Source: Stereocaulon alpinum (Eukaryota; Ascomycota; Lecanoromycetes; Lecanorales; Stereocaulaceae). Taken from it: DNA of 64,000 nucleotides. Positions 45,144 through 55,129 of this stretch are shown one piece after another. The stretch lies in assembly GCA_018257865.1 (NCBI GenBank), contig JAEUBA010000047.1:182722-246721 (forward strand), given 5' to 3'. The position numbers were made by a program, and so were the translations under genes. Every line of letters begins with the position of its first letter. Positions within the stretch are counted from its first letter, which is position 1. The notes under the pieces were generated by a model. It was not told the DNA's origin. It saw only the letters and a program-made list of their open reading frames with translations, and did not search any database.

Positions 45144-45635
45144 ATGGCAGACGCGACACAGTCAACAACAGAATTCGAAATAATGGTCGACCCACCAGAA
45201 AGCACAGACGCCGATGGAACGATCATCCGGCGAGTTCGAATGCAAAGTGCCCCTGACTCCGACTACAGCTTGGTCATGGATCTCGAATACAAGCGCCTGA
45301 CCGACACTCTAGGCAGCGGACGGAGCATGCTTCACGTCAAACTCCCCACCGCATTCGTCTCCAGAATCCGAGACATTATGAAGCCAGACACCGTACAAGT
45401 TGGGAGGTCCATAACGGGTAATGGATGGGTATTCGTTGAACCTTCTGAGGGGTTTGGGGAGGCTGTTTGGGGGAACGAGGCGAGTGTGAAGCGGAAGGTG
45501 ATTATGAGGGATGAGAAGAGGGGTATACTTAGGCGGAGGAAGGTGGAGGTGAAGTTGTTTGGGGGAGGGGTTGCTGGGAAGTGGTGGGTGGATGTTAGGG
45601 ATGAATTGGCTTATGTAGGGGGAGCTGATGGGTGA
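45144..45635 (+). CDS. Hypothetical protein, 163 residues
   Basis: The ATG at 45144 (CAAACATGG context) opens a single-exon frame. The reading from 45087 includes non-protein-like leader. The product has TEFEIMVDPPESTDADGTII, then LVMDLEYKRLTDTLGSGRSM, and a basic KRKVIMRDEKRGILRRRKVE before VAGKWWVDVRDELAYVGG. The N-terminal half is balanced and looks folded, while the G-rich 3' third has shifted base use. No signal peptide, TM or known domain. Confidence 0.5.
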   Translation: MADATQSTTEFEIMVDPPESTDADGTIIRRVRMQSAPDSDYSLVMDLEYKRLTDTLGSGRSMLHVKLPTAFVSRIRDIMKPDTVQVGRSITGNGWVFVEPSEGFGEAVWGNEASVKRKVIMRDEKRGILRRRKVEVKLFGGGVAGKWWVDVRDELAYVGGADG

Positions 45636-47640
45636 TGTGTGGTGTGGACTTTAGCCCAATATAATAACACTATGCTTAAGACACTAGTTTAGGTGTAAAG
45701 ATCCAGGCCAGGGCCGAATCCTACAGTAGACAGGAGTCTGTGAATCTAGCTGCCATGACGCTTTCGGCTTTCAGCAAAAGATGGAATCAGACCCAGCCCA
45801 CAGCATGACAGATTGGCAGCAACGAATTACCATGCTTCCCACCCACCATATGAAAAAGCCGGCATATTCCGTGACCCTTTATTGCTCGAACGTCAAATGT
45901 ATCAATGTCTTCAATGACTCAGTACTTGGCGAGTCTCATAAATCATCAATGAGCACATCACCATGCCTCTTATGACTCGAGAGGCATAGAGCATGACGTC
46001 TTGCTGGCCGCTTACAGCGGAGGGAGAGCAACCTCTGCGGACCAACATCAACAGCAAAGCACCGCAAGACATGATTCACATCAGCAACACACATACTGGA
46101 AAGAGATTGCAGCTATCCCATCCAATTATACACTTCTCAATCCATCACGATCTGGATTAGAGACTACTGGAACGAAGTATCTACGTCATGCAGCTAGCCA
46201 GTCCCGACCTTCTCCTTTAACTCGCTTATAACAACTTCATTCACGTAGATCAAGGACTTTGCCGAGTAATCCGTACCATATAGAGAATGGCTTCTCTTCC
46301 GAACAGAGCAGCTTTTAGATCTCCTTCCGCATGTTAAAACCCTTAGAACTATCATCAATTACGTTTCTGTGAAGCAAATCCTACTCCGATTGTCTTTCTT
46401 CGTCGCAAGGTAACGCAAAGCACACTTGGAGGCGTCAACACCCCACGGTAGTTGGTACGCTCTCGCCAATGATCTACAAAATATTACCGTTTATCGAACA
46501 CTCTACGCACCAGTGAAGATTTTGTCGCACGAAGAAGTGCATCGGATCTCATTCCAATGATGACCCAGTCTCGTTTTAAAGCTATCGCCCAATATACCCA
46601 ACCAGCGCGCCCTCGGCCTTTTTCTATTCTTTGTTCCTCAACCCAGTGCTCTTGTCGGAAACAGCACTCGAAACACTGTCGCTGCGAATCCTTGCTTGCT
46701 TTGTTCGTATGCTTTCATTGTCTCTAGACAAAGCAGATAGGAGTGCAGAATACACGCTTCGAGCGTCTTCAGAACGGAGGAATAAATAGATAACGCTAGC
46801 GACTCTCCAACGGTATGAAAGAAGCACATGAGTCTGTTCAATGGAGAACAAGACGCGTTAGACCCATTACTCACCCCCTTTACGTGTTCTCAGACAGCTA
46901 AAAGAAGCATTCAAAACCTTACCGCGTTATTGCAGAGTATGTTGTAGTTTCGAAAATTACAAGACCACTACAAACCCCCTCAACCCTAGCAAGAATCTCC
47001 ATTGCGACATCCCCAGCAACGAGCGCCGCAATCCAAACATCCCACATTCCCGGCAGCGTATACAAGCGCCAGGCTTTCGTAATAGGGTCAGCGACTGCGG
47101 GTGCGGGTGCGTATGGGTTGATTGTTGCCGCCAGGGACGGGAGAGACGGTGGGGTATGTCTATGAGTATTCGAATGCTAAGTGGAAAAAGGCGAAGGAGA
47201 ATAGGGGACGCTGGTGATAGGATGGGGTCAGGGACTTTTGGTGGGTGTCGGTACACCCTCTTGCTAGGTAGTACCGATTAGTAGGTAGCTTGATCCCCTA
47301 TTACCTGCCCCGGACAACCTGATTGGCAGGGTGTCTATTGGGCTTGGTAAACTGGGGATTGTCTTAAATCTAGCTAGCTAAGCTATGGTGTTTTATCTAG
47401 GAGTTGGCGCCAAGCCGCTAGTTGCGGAGCGGAGCGACGTTATTCCGACAGTGGGAAAGTTTGGGGATTGGTGGTGTTGGAAGTGGCCTGCATGCCAAGG
47501 ATCACTCAGCCTTGGCACCTTGGCATGCTGAGTCATCATCACTGTACATGGGTCGCGCACGCAGCACTTGTTATCTAACAAACAAGTGTTATCTCTATAT
47601 AATATTGGACGACTTTAAGGTTTGCCCGAATGATTAGCTA
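45636..47640. other. Intergenic up to the RIP boundary
   Basis: No convincing gene. Short overlapping frames occur on both strands. One plus-strand stretch near 47060-47160 reads FVIGSATAGAGAYGLIVAAR, a possible membrane-helix exon, but start and splice sites are not evident. Base composition is ordinary here and changes abruptly at 47641. Confidence 0.4.
47490..47528. repeat. Perfect 11-bp inverted repeat
   Basis: GCATGCCAAGG at 47490-47500 pairs with CCTTGGCATGC at 47518-47528, with a CCTTGGCA partial repeat inside the spacer. A second small inverted repeat (CACTTGTT / AACAAGTG) lies about 40 bp on. They may belong to an old DNA-element end just outside the retroelement. Confidence 0.7.
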
Positions 47641-47862
47641 TGTCAGGGGCCGGCCTAGAGCGAGTTAATAGGGGTGTTATTAGACTAGGAGAATAAATCT
47701 AAGGAAGGAAAGCTATATATATAGAGCGTGTATATAATATATTAGGGACGCGGCTTAGTAGGCGCTAAGGCCAAAGGGGCCTAGCGTTAGATTAACGCTA
47801 AGGTATATAAATACTAGCAAGTAACAAAGGACTAGTAAGTAACGAAAGGCTAGCCCGTAATA
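47641..47862 (-). repeat. 3' LTR of the gypsy element (left copy)
   Basis: 222 bp starting TGTCAGGGG and ending CCCGTAATA on the plus strand; the polypurine tract follows at once. It differs from the right copy at six positions, all C/T or G/A. Confidence 0.93.
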
Positions 47863-48610
47863 TCACCTCCCCCCTTAAGAAAGTATCGACCCTAATATAT
47901 ATAAGTAGTTTCCTATTAGCTGGGACTACTAGGCTTTCTAGGGTAGCAGCGATAGAAATCTGCGATAATATTAGCTACGTTTTCGAATTTATTACTATCC
48001 GTATTATACTATTAACGGTTAGGTTTCGCTTCGCCTTTCTACTAGACGTAGAACTACAGCCGGCGGTTCTTACCTATCTATTAGGCGTCTAATATCTTAT
48101 CTAGTTCCTACTCCTCTTTATTATCGACAATTACCGGCCCTAGCGGTTCAGCGCGTTATCTAAGTAGGGGATCGCTTACAGCCTTACATAATAGGCTAAG
48201 GTAGAATATATTATAGATCCGTATACTTACTAGGAGCTCTAGGCGGTAGGAATATCCTACTTTCTCTATAACTTTAAATAGCCCTAGTATCTTATTATCT
48301 AGCTTCTTACTTAGCTGTGCTGTAGTAATATTCCTACTAGATAGAAAGACTAAATCTCCTACTTTATAGGATATATTAAATCGGTAGCGATTCGCCTAGT
48401 CTATTATCCTTTTACAGCTCTAGGCGGACTATTCCTTAATAAATTCTAATATATCTACTATTTTATCCGTAATATTATTAGCCTTAGCAGCCTACGTCCT
48501 TTCTTAGGCGGAGGGGCTAGGCTCTATTAGCGGCGAGAAAGATATACGGGGATAGAAGCCTTTATTAGCGAAGAAAGGAGATATACTAGTAGCGTTAGCG
48601 ACAGCGTTAT

Positions 48611-48752
48611 TGTTAGGGCTCCGGGGTATACTACACCCCCGGACCACTAAGCTATATACAGTCTAATAGTGTCGCCCTGGCAAGCACCGAACATTTTGAG
48701 TTTTGCCCTTAGGGGTTCAGCGGTAACTGCGCCTATAGTTACTGGGTTGATA
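48611..48752 (+). repeat. Left terminal repeat of the TRIM-like element
   Basis: 142 bp, about 93% identical to the right copy by eye, all differences being transitions. It includes the sequence GCAAGCACCGAACATTTTGA shared by both copies. Confidence 0.85.
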
Positions 48753-49045
48753 AGTATGTTCGGTGCGATAAAGCTCGATAATCTTAACCCGAATCATAAA
48801 GGTCCGGGGTTTAATACCGTCGAGGGGGTAATTTCTAAGGGATTTTTTCAGGGAGCGCGGCTGTAATTAGCTGCTAAGCGACCTAATAGGGTTCCCGCCC
48901 TCCTAACCCCGCTGCACTGCTTCGGCGCGCAGCCCGTGGCATCAAATTTTCGCTAGGGGAGGCACCCTTCGGGGGCCTATTACGGAGTACCCTGCGGGGG
49001 CTTTAATTACGCTATTCGCTAAGTCCTACAGGCATAAATAATCAA

Positions 49046-49345
49046 TTCGCTAAGTCCTTCGGGCACGAATATTCCGGTAGGGGCGCCCTTCGGGGGCCTA
49101 CTACCTAGCGGAAGCGTCCTTCAGGGAGGCCGCTAACTAGAAGTATCCTTTACGGGCTTCGACTTATTATTTCGCTAAGTCCTTCGGGCACGAATATTCC
49201 GGTAGGGGCGCCCTTCGGGGGCCTACTACCTAGCGGAAGCGTCCTTCAGGGAGGCCGCTAACTAGAAGTATCCTTTACGGGCTTCGACTTATCATTTCGC
49301 TAAGTCCTTCGGGCACGAATGATTCTAGTGGGGCGCCCTTCGGGG
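49046..49345 (+). repeat. 125-bp tandem repeat with TTCG-loop hairpins
   Basis: The TTCGCTAAGTCCTTCGGGCA start recurs at 49046, 49171 and 49296, a period of 125 bp, with two full units, a partial third and older decayed units upstream from about 48950. Each unit has several stem-loops centred on CCTTCGGG, TCCTTCAGGGA and CCTTTACGGG; one is bounded by TAGCGG / CCGCTA. No coding potential. Confidence 0.9.
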
Positions 49346-49448
49346 GCCTTGCGACCCGACTTGCACCGAATATTCGGGCTCGTTATAGGGGAACAATGTT
49401 TTTCTACCCTATTAGGCGCCGTGGACGTCGCCCTAGGGGGGGGATAAT

Positions 49449-49590
49449 TATCAGGGCTCTAGGGTATACTGCACCCCCGGACCACTAAGCTATATACAGT
49501 CTAATAGTGTCGCCCTAGCAAGCACCGAACATTTTGAGTTTTGCCCTTAGGGGTTCAGCGGTAACTGCGCCCACAGTTACCGGGTTAACA
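49449..49590 (+). repeat. Right terminal repeat of the TRIM-like element
   Basis: 142 bp; starts TATCAGGG (the TGTTAGGG end changed by transitions) and ends GGGTTAACA, followed by the GTTAT target duplication. Confidence 0.85.
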
Positions 49591-49669
49591 GTTATTATTA
49601 GCAAATTTAGCGATAGGTAGCTAACGCAACCAATTATCCTATATATAGGAGTAGTATATCCTTAATTAT

Positions 49670-50076
49670 GGTTAGGTTAGGATTCCTAACGCAGTATCGA
49701 CTTGCTAGGGAACAGCTCTCCCAGTCCAAACTCCCTATCGGAGTAGAACCGGTAACAAAAACCCTAAAGATAAAGAAGCCTAAGCGTAAGTAGAAGCTAA
49801 AGGCGGCGGAGCTACCGGAGTATTATAGGGCCTATTAGGGTAGCGGAGATTATTATTACCGGTGTTATAGAGCCTAGCGGCGAGGTCGGATAGGCGGAGT
49901 AGGACGATAAGTAAGCTGATAAGCGAAAGTTTTTAGCTAGAAGGGGCGACTCTAGAAAGGTTTCTTTCGCGTCTAGAGGGCCTTTAACCCCCCCTAGATT
50001 TCCTAATAATGTAAGAGAACACCCTCATTAGTATATATAGATACTAGAATAGGCGTATAAATCAATCAATCAATCA
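49670..50076 (+). mobile_element. SINE-like or 5'-truncated LINE-like insertion
   Basis: A 407-bp segment bounded by ATATCCTTAATTAT at 49656-49669 and again at 50077-50090, a perfect 14-bp target duplication. Its 3' end is a short simple tail of AATC units (about 50060-50076), as expected of target-primed reverse transcription. No clear pol III A and B boxes and no open frame are visible, so SINE and truncated LINE remain equal options. It interrupts the gypsy element between its integrase region and the TRIM-like insertion. Confidence 0.75.
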
Positions 50077-53000
50077 ATATCCTTAATTATCGCTCGATAT
50101 CCTAATTAGCCCTTTCGGTTTATCTATTAGTTTCTAGGTAGAACGCTGTAGACAGCTTTACTTTAATTCGCAACCGCTTATATAAGGCCTTCTATACTAA
50201 TAAGATAAACTATAGGCCTTAATCTAATACTATTAAATTAGGCAGACCGTAGGTACGGAAGACGTAGTTAAGTAAGATATCTACTATAGCCTCTATAGAG
50301 GTTCCTTCGTCCGTAGCTATATATAGGGCGTAGTGCCGTTCCTTAGTAAGGCGATCTACTAGTATATAAACAGCGTTGCGATTATTAGATATTAGGAGAC
50401 CGGTGATAAAGTTTATTAAGATATCCTACTAACGCTATTCCGGAGTCGGTAGGGGTTATAGGAGTCTATTATACTAATCTCTTAGTACTTTACTTCTTTA
50501 ATATATATAGTAGTTACGGATATAGCGTACTACTTCCTCTTTTATACCTAGCTAGTAGAATTAATGCTTTAGAATCTCTAGTATACGGTCCCTTCCTAGG
50601 TGACCGCTTACAGGGAGATTATAGCTTTCCTTTATAAGTTTAATATAGAGTTCTGGTAAAGCGGGGACCTAAAGGCGTTCTTTATAGAAGAGGGTATAAT
50701 AGCGTTAGGAGTAGTACCTTAGGTTAATACCCTTAAAGATCTAAGTAGGATTCTTCTTAATAGCCTCTTACACCTACGTATAGTCCTTATCGTCCTAATT
50801 TGCTAATATAATTCTAGCGTAGAGAGGTAAGTCCTCGTCTGTTAGTACGTTAATTTACTCCTCCGTAGGCTCACCCCCCTCCTTAACTAAGAAGGTTAGA
50901 TTATAGCCTTAGAAACACTTAGGTAATAGTAGTATATAATACTAGTACTTTAGATATAAGTCGTCCTTATCCGTAGGCACTAAGTTAGGTAACTTAGTTA
51001 GGGTATCTACTTTCCTATTTAACTTCCTAGTGCGGTATATAATCTTAAAGTTATAGTCTACTAACTTCTCAGCCTATCTTACTTAACGTTGAGTTAGCTC
51101 CTTTATCTATATAAAGTACTCTAAGCTTTTATAATTAGTGAAGATCTAAATTAGGATATTAGTTAACTTAAGTTTAGGACGCTAATACTCTAGGTAGCGG
51201 ACTATTACTAGCAGTTCCTTATTATAGATCTTATAATTATATTCTACTAGTAGTAAGTTCTTGCTATAGAATACTACTAGGTACAGTACTCTATTATCAT
51301 CCGCTTGCGATAATACTCTACTATTAATATAGTCTAAGGAGTCTGTCTCTAGCACCGCTAGTTAAGATCTTTTATAGTACCTTAGTACTAAGGTACTAGT
51401 TACTAAATCCTTTATCTCTTTAAAGGCTAATTAATATACTTTAGACTAACAGAACGGGTAATCTTTTTTAGTAAGCGCTACTAGTAGTTTTACCGTCTTT
51501 AAGAAGTCCTTAATAAATTAATAGTAGAAGTTATAGAAGCTAACGAATACTTATACCTCCTTTAGGTAGGTAGGGGCTTCTTAGTTAGCGACTACTTTAA
51601 CCTTATTAGGGTCTATTCTCAGTCTACTAGTAGATACTATTAATCCCAAAAACTTCGTCTCTTATATATAGAATTCGTATTTATTAATATCTACCTAAAG
51701 GCCTGCTTCGCGTAGTCGTATAAAGACCTTTCTAATATACTTTTAGTATTCCTTTTTAGTCTTACTATAAATTAGGATATTATCTAAGTATACTTAGTAA
51801 AAGTTGTTAAGATACTTAAATAAGGTATCGTTTATATATTACTAGTAGGAGGCAGGGCCTCCGGTTAGTCCGAAAGGTAATATATAGTATTTAAACGCTC
51901 CGAAAGAAGTAGTAAAGGTGGTATAGTCCTTACTATCTAGATATATTCTAAGCTTATTAAATATAGTAATAATATTAAGCTTAGTAAGGTACTTATAACC
52001 TACTATATAAGCTAAGGCTTCTTTAATTAATAGGATTAGATAGCGGTTCCGAATTATAATAGTATTAAGTCTACGGTAGTCTACGTAGAATCTTAAGCTA
52101 CTATCCTTCTTCTATATAAATAGTATAGGGGACGTATACGGAGCGGTACTTAGTAAGATAAAGCCCTTCTTTAGATTCTCTTTAAGGTATTCTTTCACCT
52201 TTTATAGCTTAAAGCTAGATATTAGGTATAGTCGGCTCTATAGTAGCTTCTTCCCTAGCTCTAATTTAATCTTATAATTATATAGTTAATATAGAGGGAG
52301 TATCTTTACCTTATCTTTATCGAAGATATTAATTAAGTTATAGTACTCTTTTAGGAGCTTCTTCTTAATATTATCCTTAGTCTAGATAGTAGTCTCGCGT
52401 ATTACTTCTATAGGGATATCTTTTCTTAGTTTATATTCTATTCCCGCTAGGGTTATAGAGAAGTACTAAACTTAGTACTTCTTTAGGTTTTAGGCTAGTA
52501 GGTGGAAGGCTACTATACTAATTTAACTAATATCTAACGCCTTATTTTCTTTAGGCGGGGGAGGAGTAAGCTAAGTAGTACTAACCTTCTTTAGCTTAGG
52601 TTTTACCACAGCGATCTTAGTAGGCTTTACTAACTTTAAGGAAGTTAATTTAGCTATAACTCCTAGACTAGAGGTAGGCGGCTTAGGCGTAGGTATACTA
52701 GTATAGTCGTAACGCCTTAGTATAAAGATAATACGATTATCTACTATATCTAGTAGGACCTTATACTTATTTATCTACGGCTTACTAAGGATAATATATT
52801 AATTACCTAAGTTAGTAATAAATATAGGTACGGTAGACTCTATATAATCGCTAACTTATATAGAAGGGTAGATTATATAGGTAATAGGCTTCCTTCTTAT
52901 TTTACTATTATATCCGTAAAGGTATCGGGGTTTAGAAAGGGGAATAGGGATAATATTAAGGGTATCGGAAAGAATTTACGCTTCTTTTTTATTAATAAAT

Positions 53001-54862
53001 AAGTATATAGTAGTACTAGTATTAGTAAGAGCTTTTAATTTATATTCCTTATCCTAAGCTATTAAGGTAATAGGATATATAAATAAACGCCTGCTAAAGG
53101 GATTATAGAATTCTACGGATAATAAGAATAGTAGGTCCTTAGGGGCGACTTCCCTAAGGATAGCTAGTTTTCCGAATCTAATAACTCCTTAACTTCTCTA
53201 GTATTTCTAACGTCCTCGTCTTCGCTAGCGACTTCTTATACTGCTTTATAGAGACGCTTAAGGTATTTAGTAGCGAAGTAGCCTTCCTTATTATAGTAAA
53301 AATACTTTAGCTTATCCTTCGATATAGGACGCTCCTCCTTATAATATTCCTCTTTATAGGTATTAGATAGGGAGCGGGTAGTTATACCTCTAAAGGTAAC
53401 TTAGCGGTCTATATAAGGGATTAGAGTAGGCGAAGGGGCTCGCTAGCTCCTTATCTTAAGGATACTATAAGGGTTAGTATTTATATAAGGCTTTATAGCA
53501 GCTTCTTTAGCTCTAATATTATATATCTCCTAATTAGCGACTGCGAGGAACTCGTTAAGGGTAGTATAGTCCTTATTTATCTTATATTTCTTAGTACGGA
53601 TATCCCTTTTTAGGGTGGGGGAGATTTTCTTATATAGATCCTTAAACTAGCGCTTCGTATCAATTTTTCCTATAATTACGAGCTAAGTAAATTTAATCTG
53701 GAAATTATTATAGGTTATTAATCCTATTTCGAGCTTATAATATATAAGGCGGGTAGACTAGATATAGTTATAATTAAAAAAACGCTAGTCTAGTATCTTT
53801 AAGATATTAGAGGTATTCCTAGTAGGGCTTATATAATTAGGATCTATATACTAAAGGATTAAGGTTTAAGCTTCGCTGGAGGAGTACTTAAAGTAGGTAG
53901 AGACTTACTTTAATTCTTCCTAAAAGTTAGTAGGGTATTCCTTAATAAATAGCTTTATTACTATCTTCTATAAATTATACTTAACCTCACCCTTATAATT
54001 ACTGAAACGATTATAGGGATACTTAATTTTAGATAGATTAACGGGAGAGCTACTAGAGGTAGGCTTAGGAAGGTAATAGTCTATTAATAGCTAGAGATTA
54101 GTAGTAAGGGCTCTCTACTAACGTTAAGGATTAGGAGGCGTAGGCGGGAGGGTATTCGCTATAAGGGCCGCTGCTACGGCAGCTTAGATAGTAGTCGTTA
54201 TAAAGGCAGTCTAAGCTTTAGTAAAGGCTAGCGTATTACCTATATTAGTAGTTAGCGGAGGGGGTATAGTAACTATTTTTTTAGTAGCTTCCTTAGAGCT
54301 TAAGTCCTCTATATCTTCTAGCTTAGAAGTTTCGATTAAGGGTAGGGGGTCGTTAGGATCTAAAGGAGAGGGTATAGGTACTAGGGATTAGCTCTTAGAT
54401 AAGAATTCTAGACGGTTAGGAGGTATACTTTAGTATATACTCTTATAAGATAGTATATAAGTATACGGTAGCGAATTTAGGTAGGGTGGATAGGTAGGTA
54501 GAGGGACGAAGACTAAGGTACTTAGTATTTAGGTAAGTAGGGTTACTATAGTAGGATTAGAATCGTATTATTAGGTTTATAGAAATTTTCTTTAATACCC
54601 GCTAGTACTAGTAATATTATAGTAGTAGGCCGCAGCCTCTTTCGATTATTAATAGTTTATAGGCCGGTACCTCTTTAGCTTTAAAGTACCGTCCTAACGG
54701 CTTCGTCTGCTGGTAACTACTCCTTATAGTCTTCGCCTCTAGCGGGTTATTTAGTTTCTTCTATTACCTTAGTAGGGTCGAACACTAAGTAGGTTTATAT
54801 TATTTATTTAACCTCGCTAATATACTCACGAGGGTAGGGGTAAGTTATAAGATTTATTCTAA

Positions 54863-55084
54863 TATTAGGGGCCGGCCTAGAGCGAGTTAATAGGGGTATT
54901 ATTAGACTAGGAGAATAAATCTAAGGAAGGAAAGCTATATATATAGAGCGTATATATAATATATTAGGGACGCGGCTTAGTAGGCGCTAAGGCCAAAGGG
55001 GCCTAGCGTTAGATTAACGCTAAGGTGTATAAACACTAGCAAGTAACAAAGGACTAGTAAGTAACGAAAGGCTAGCCCGTAATA
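54863..55084 (-). repeat. 5' LTR of the gypsy element (right copy)
   Basis: 222 bp starting TATTAGGGG (the TG end mutated to TA) and ending CCCGTAATA. The target duplication AGCTA follows directly. I could not recognise a tRNA primer-binding site beside it, which may have been erased by mutation. Confidence 0.93.
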
Positions 55085-55129
55085 AGCTATAATTTATCGC
55101 TAAGGATATTACCTTACGTAACTTAACTA

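Larger units (their letters stand above)
48611..49590 (+). mobile_element. TRIM-like miniature LTR element
   Basis: A 980-bp insertion in the gypsy element. Terminal direct repeats of 142 bp (48611-48752 and 49449-49590) begin TGTTAGGG on the left and end TTAACA on the right, giving TG...CA ends. GTTAT flanks it on both sides (48606-48610, 49591-49595). A purine tract AGGGGGGGGA at 49435-49444 lies just inside the right repeat, setting the orientation. The 696-bp interior has no open frame and is filled with short GC-rich hairpin units. The copies differ only by transitions. It keeps many CpA/TpG sites, unlike the surrounding element. Confidence 0.85.
47641..55084 (-). mobile_element. Degenerate Ty3/gypsy LTR retrotransposon
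   Basis: Two 222-bp LTRs bound 7444 bp, and AGCTA occurs directly outside both ends (47636-47640 and 55085-55089), a 5-bp target duplication. On the minus strand a polypurine tract (CTTAAGGGGGGAGG, 47879-47866) abuts the 3' LTR. Pol motifs read through RIP stops: reverse transcriptase YLDNILIYSK at 51790-51761 (expected YLDD), and an integrase core ILVDRLTKERHYALYIATDE then FRTYGLPNLIV at about 50390-50215. No frame is open for long, and C-to-T changes turned Gln and Trp codons to stops. Two later insertions sit inside (see separate entries); without them the element would be about 6.04 kb. It is dead for its own proteins. Confidence 0.93.

Noticed and set aside
46957..47256. 99-residue minus-strand frame
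   Set aside because: Arg/Pro-rich and without features. The opposite strand contains a more protein-like stretch but no gene model.
48669..48866. 65-residue frame starting in the TRIM-like left repeat
   Set aside because: Spans the terminal repeat and interior; not conserved in the second repeat copy and composed of hairpin sequence.
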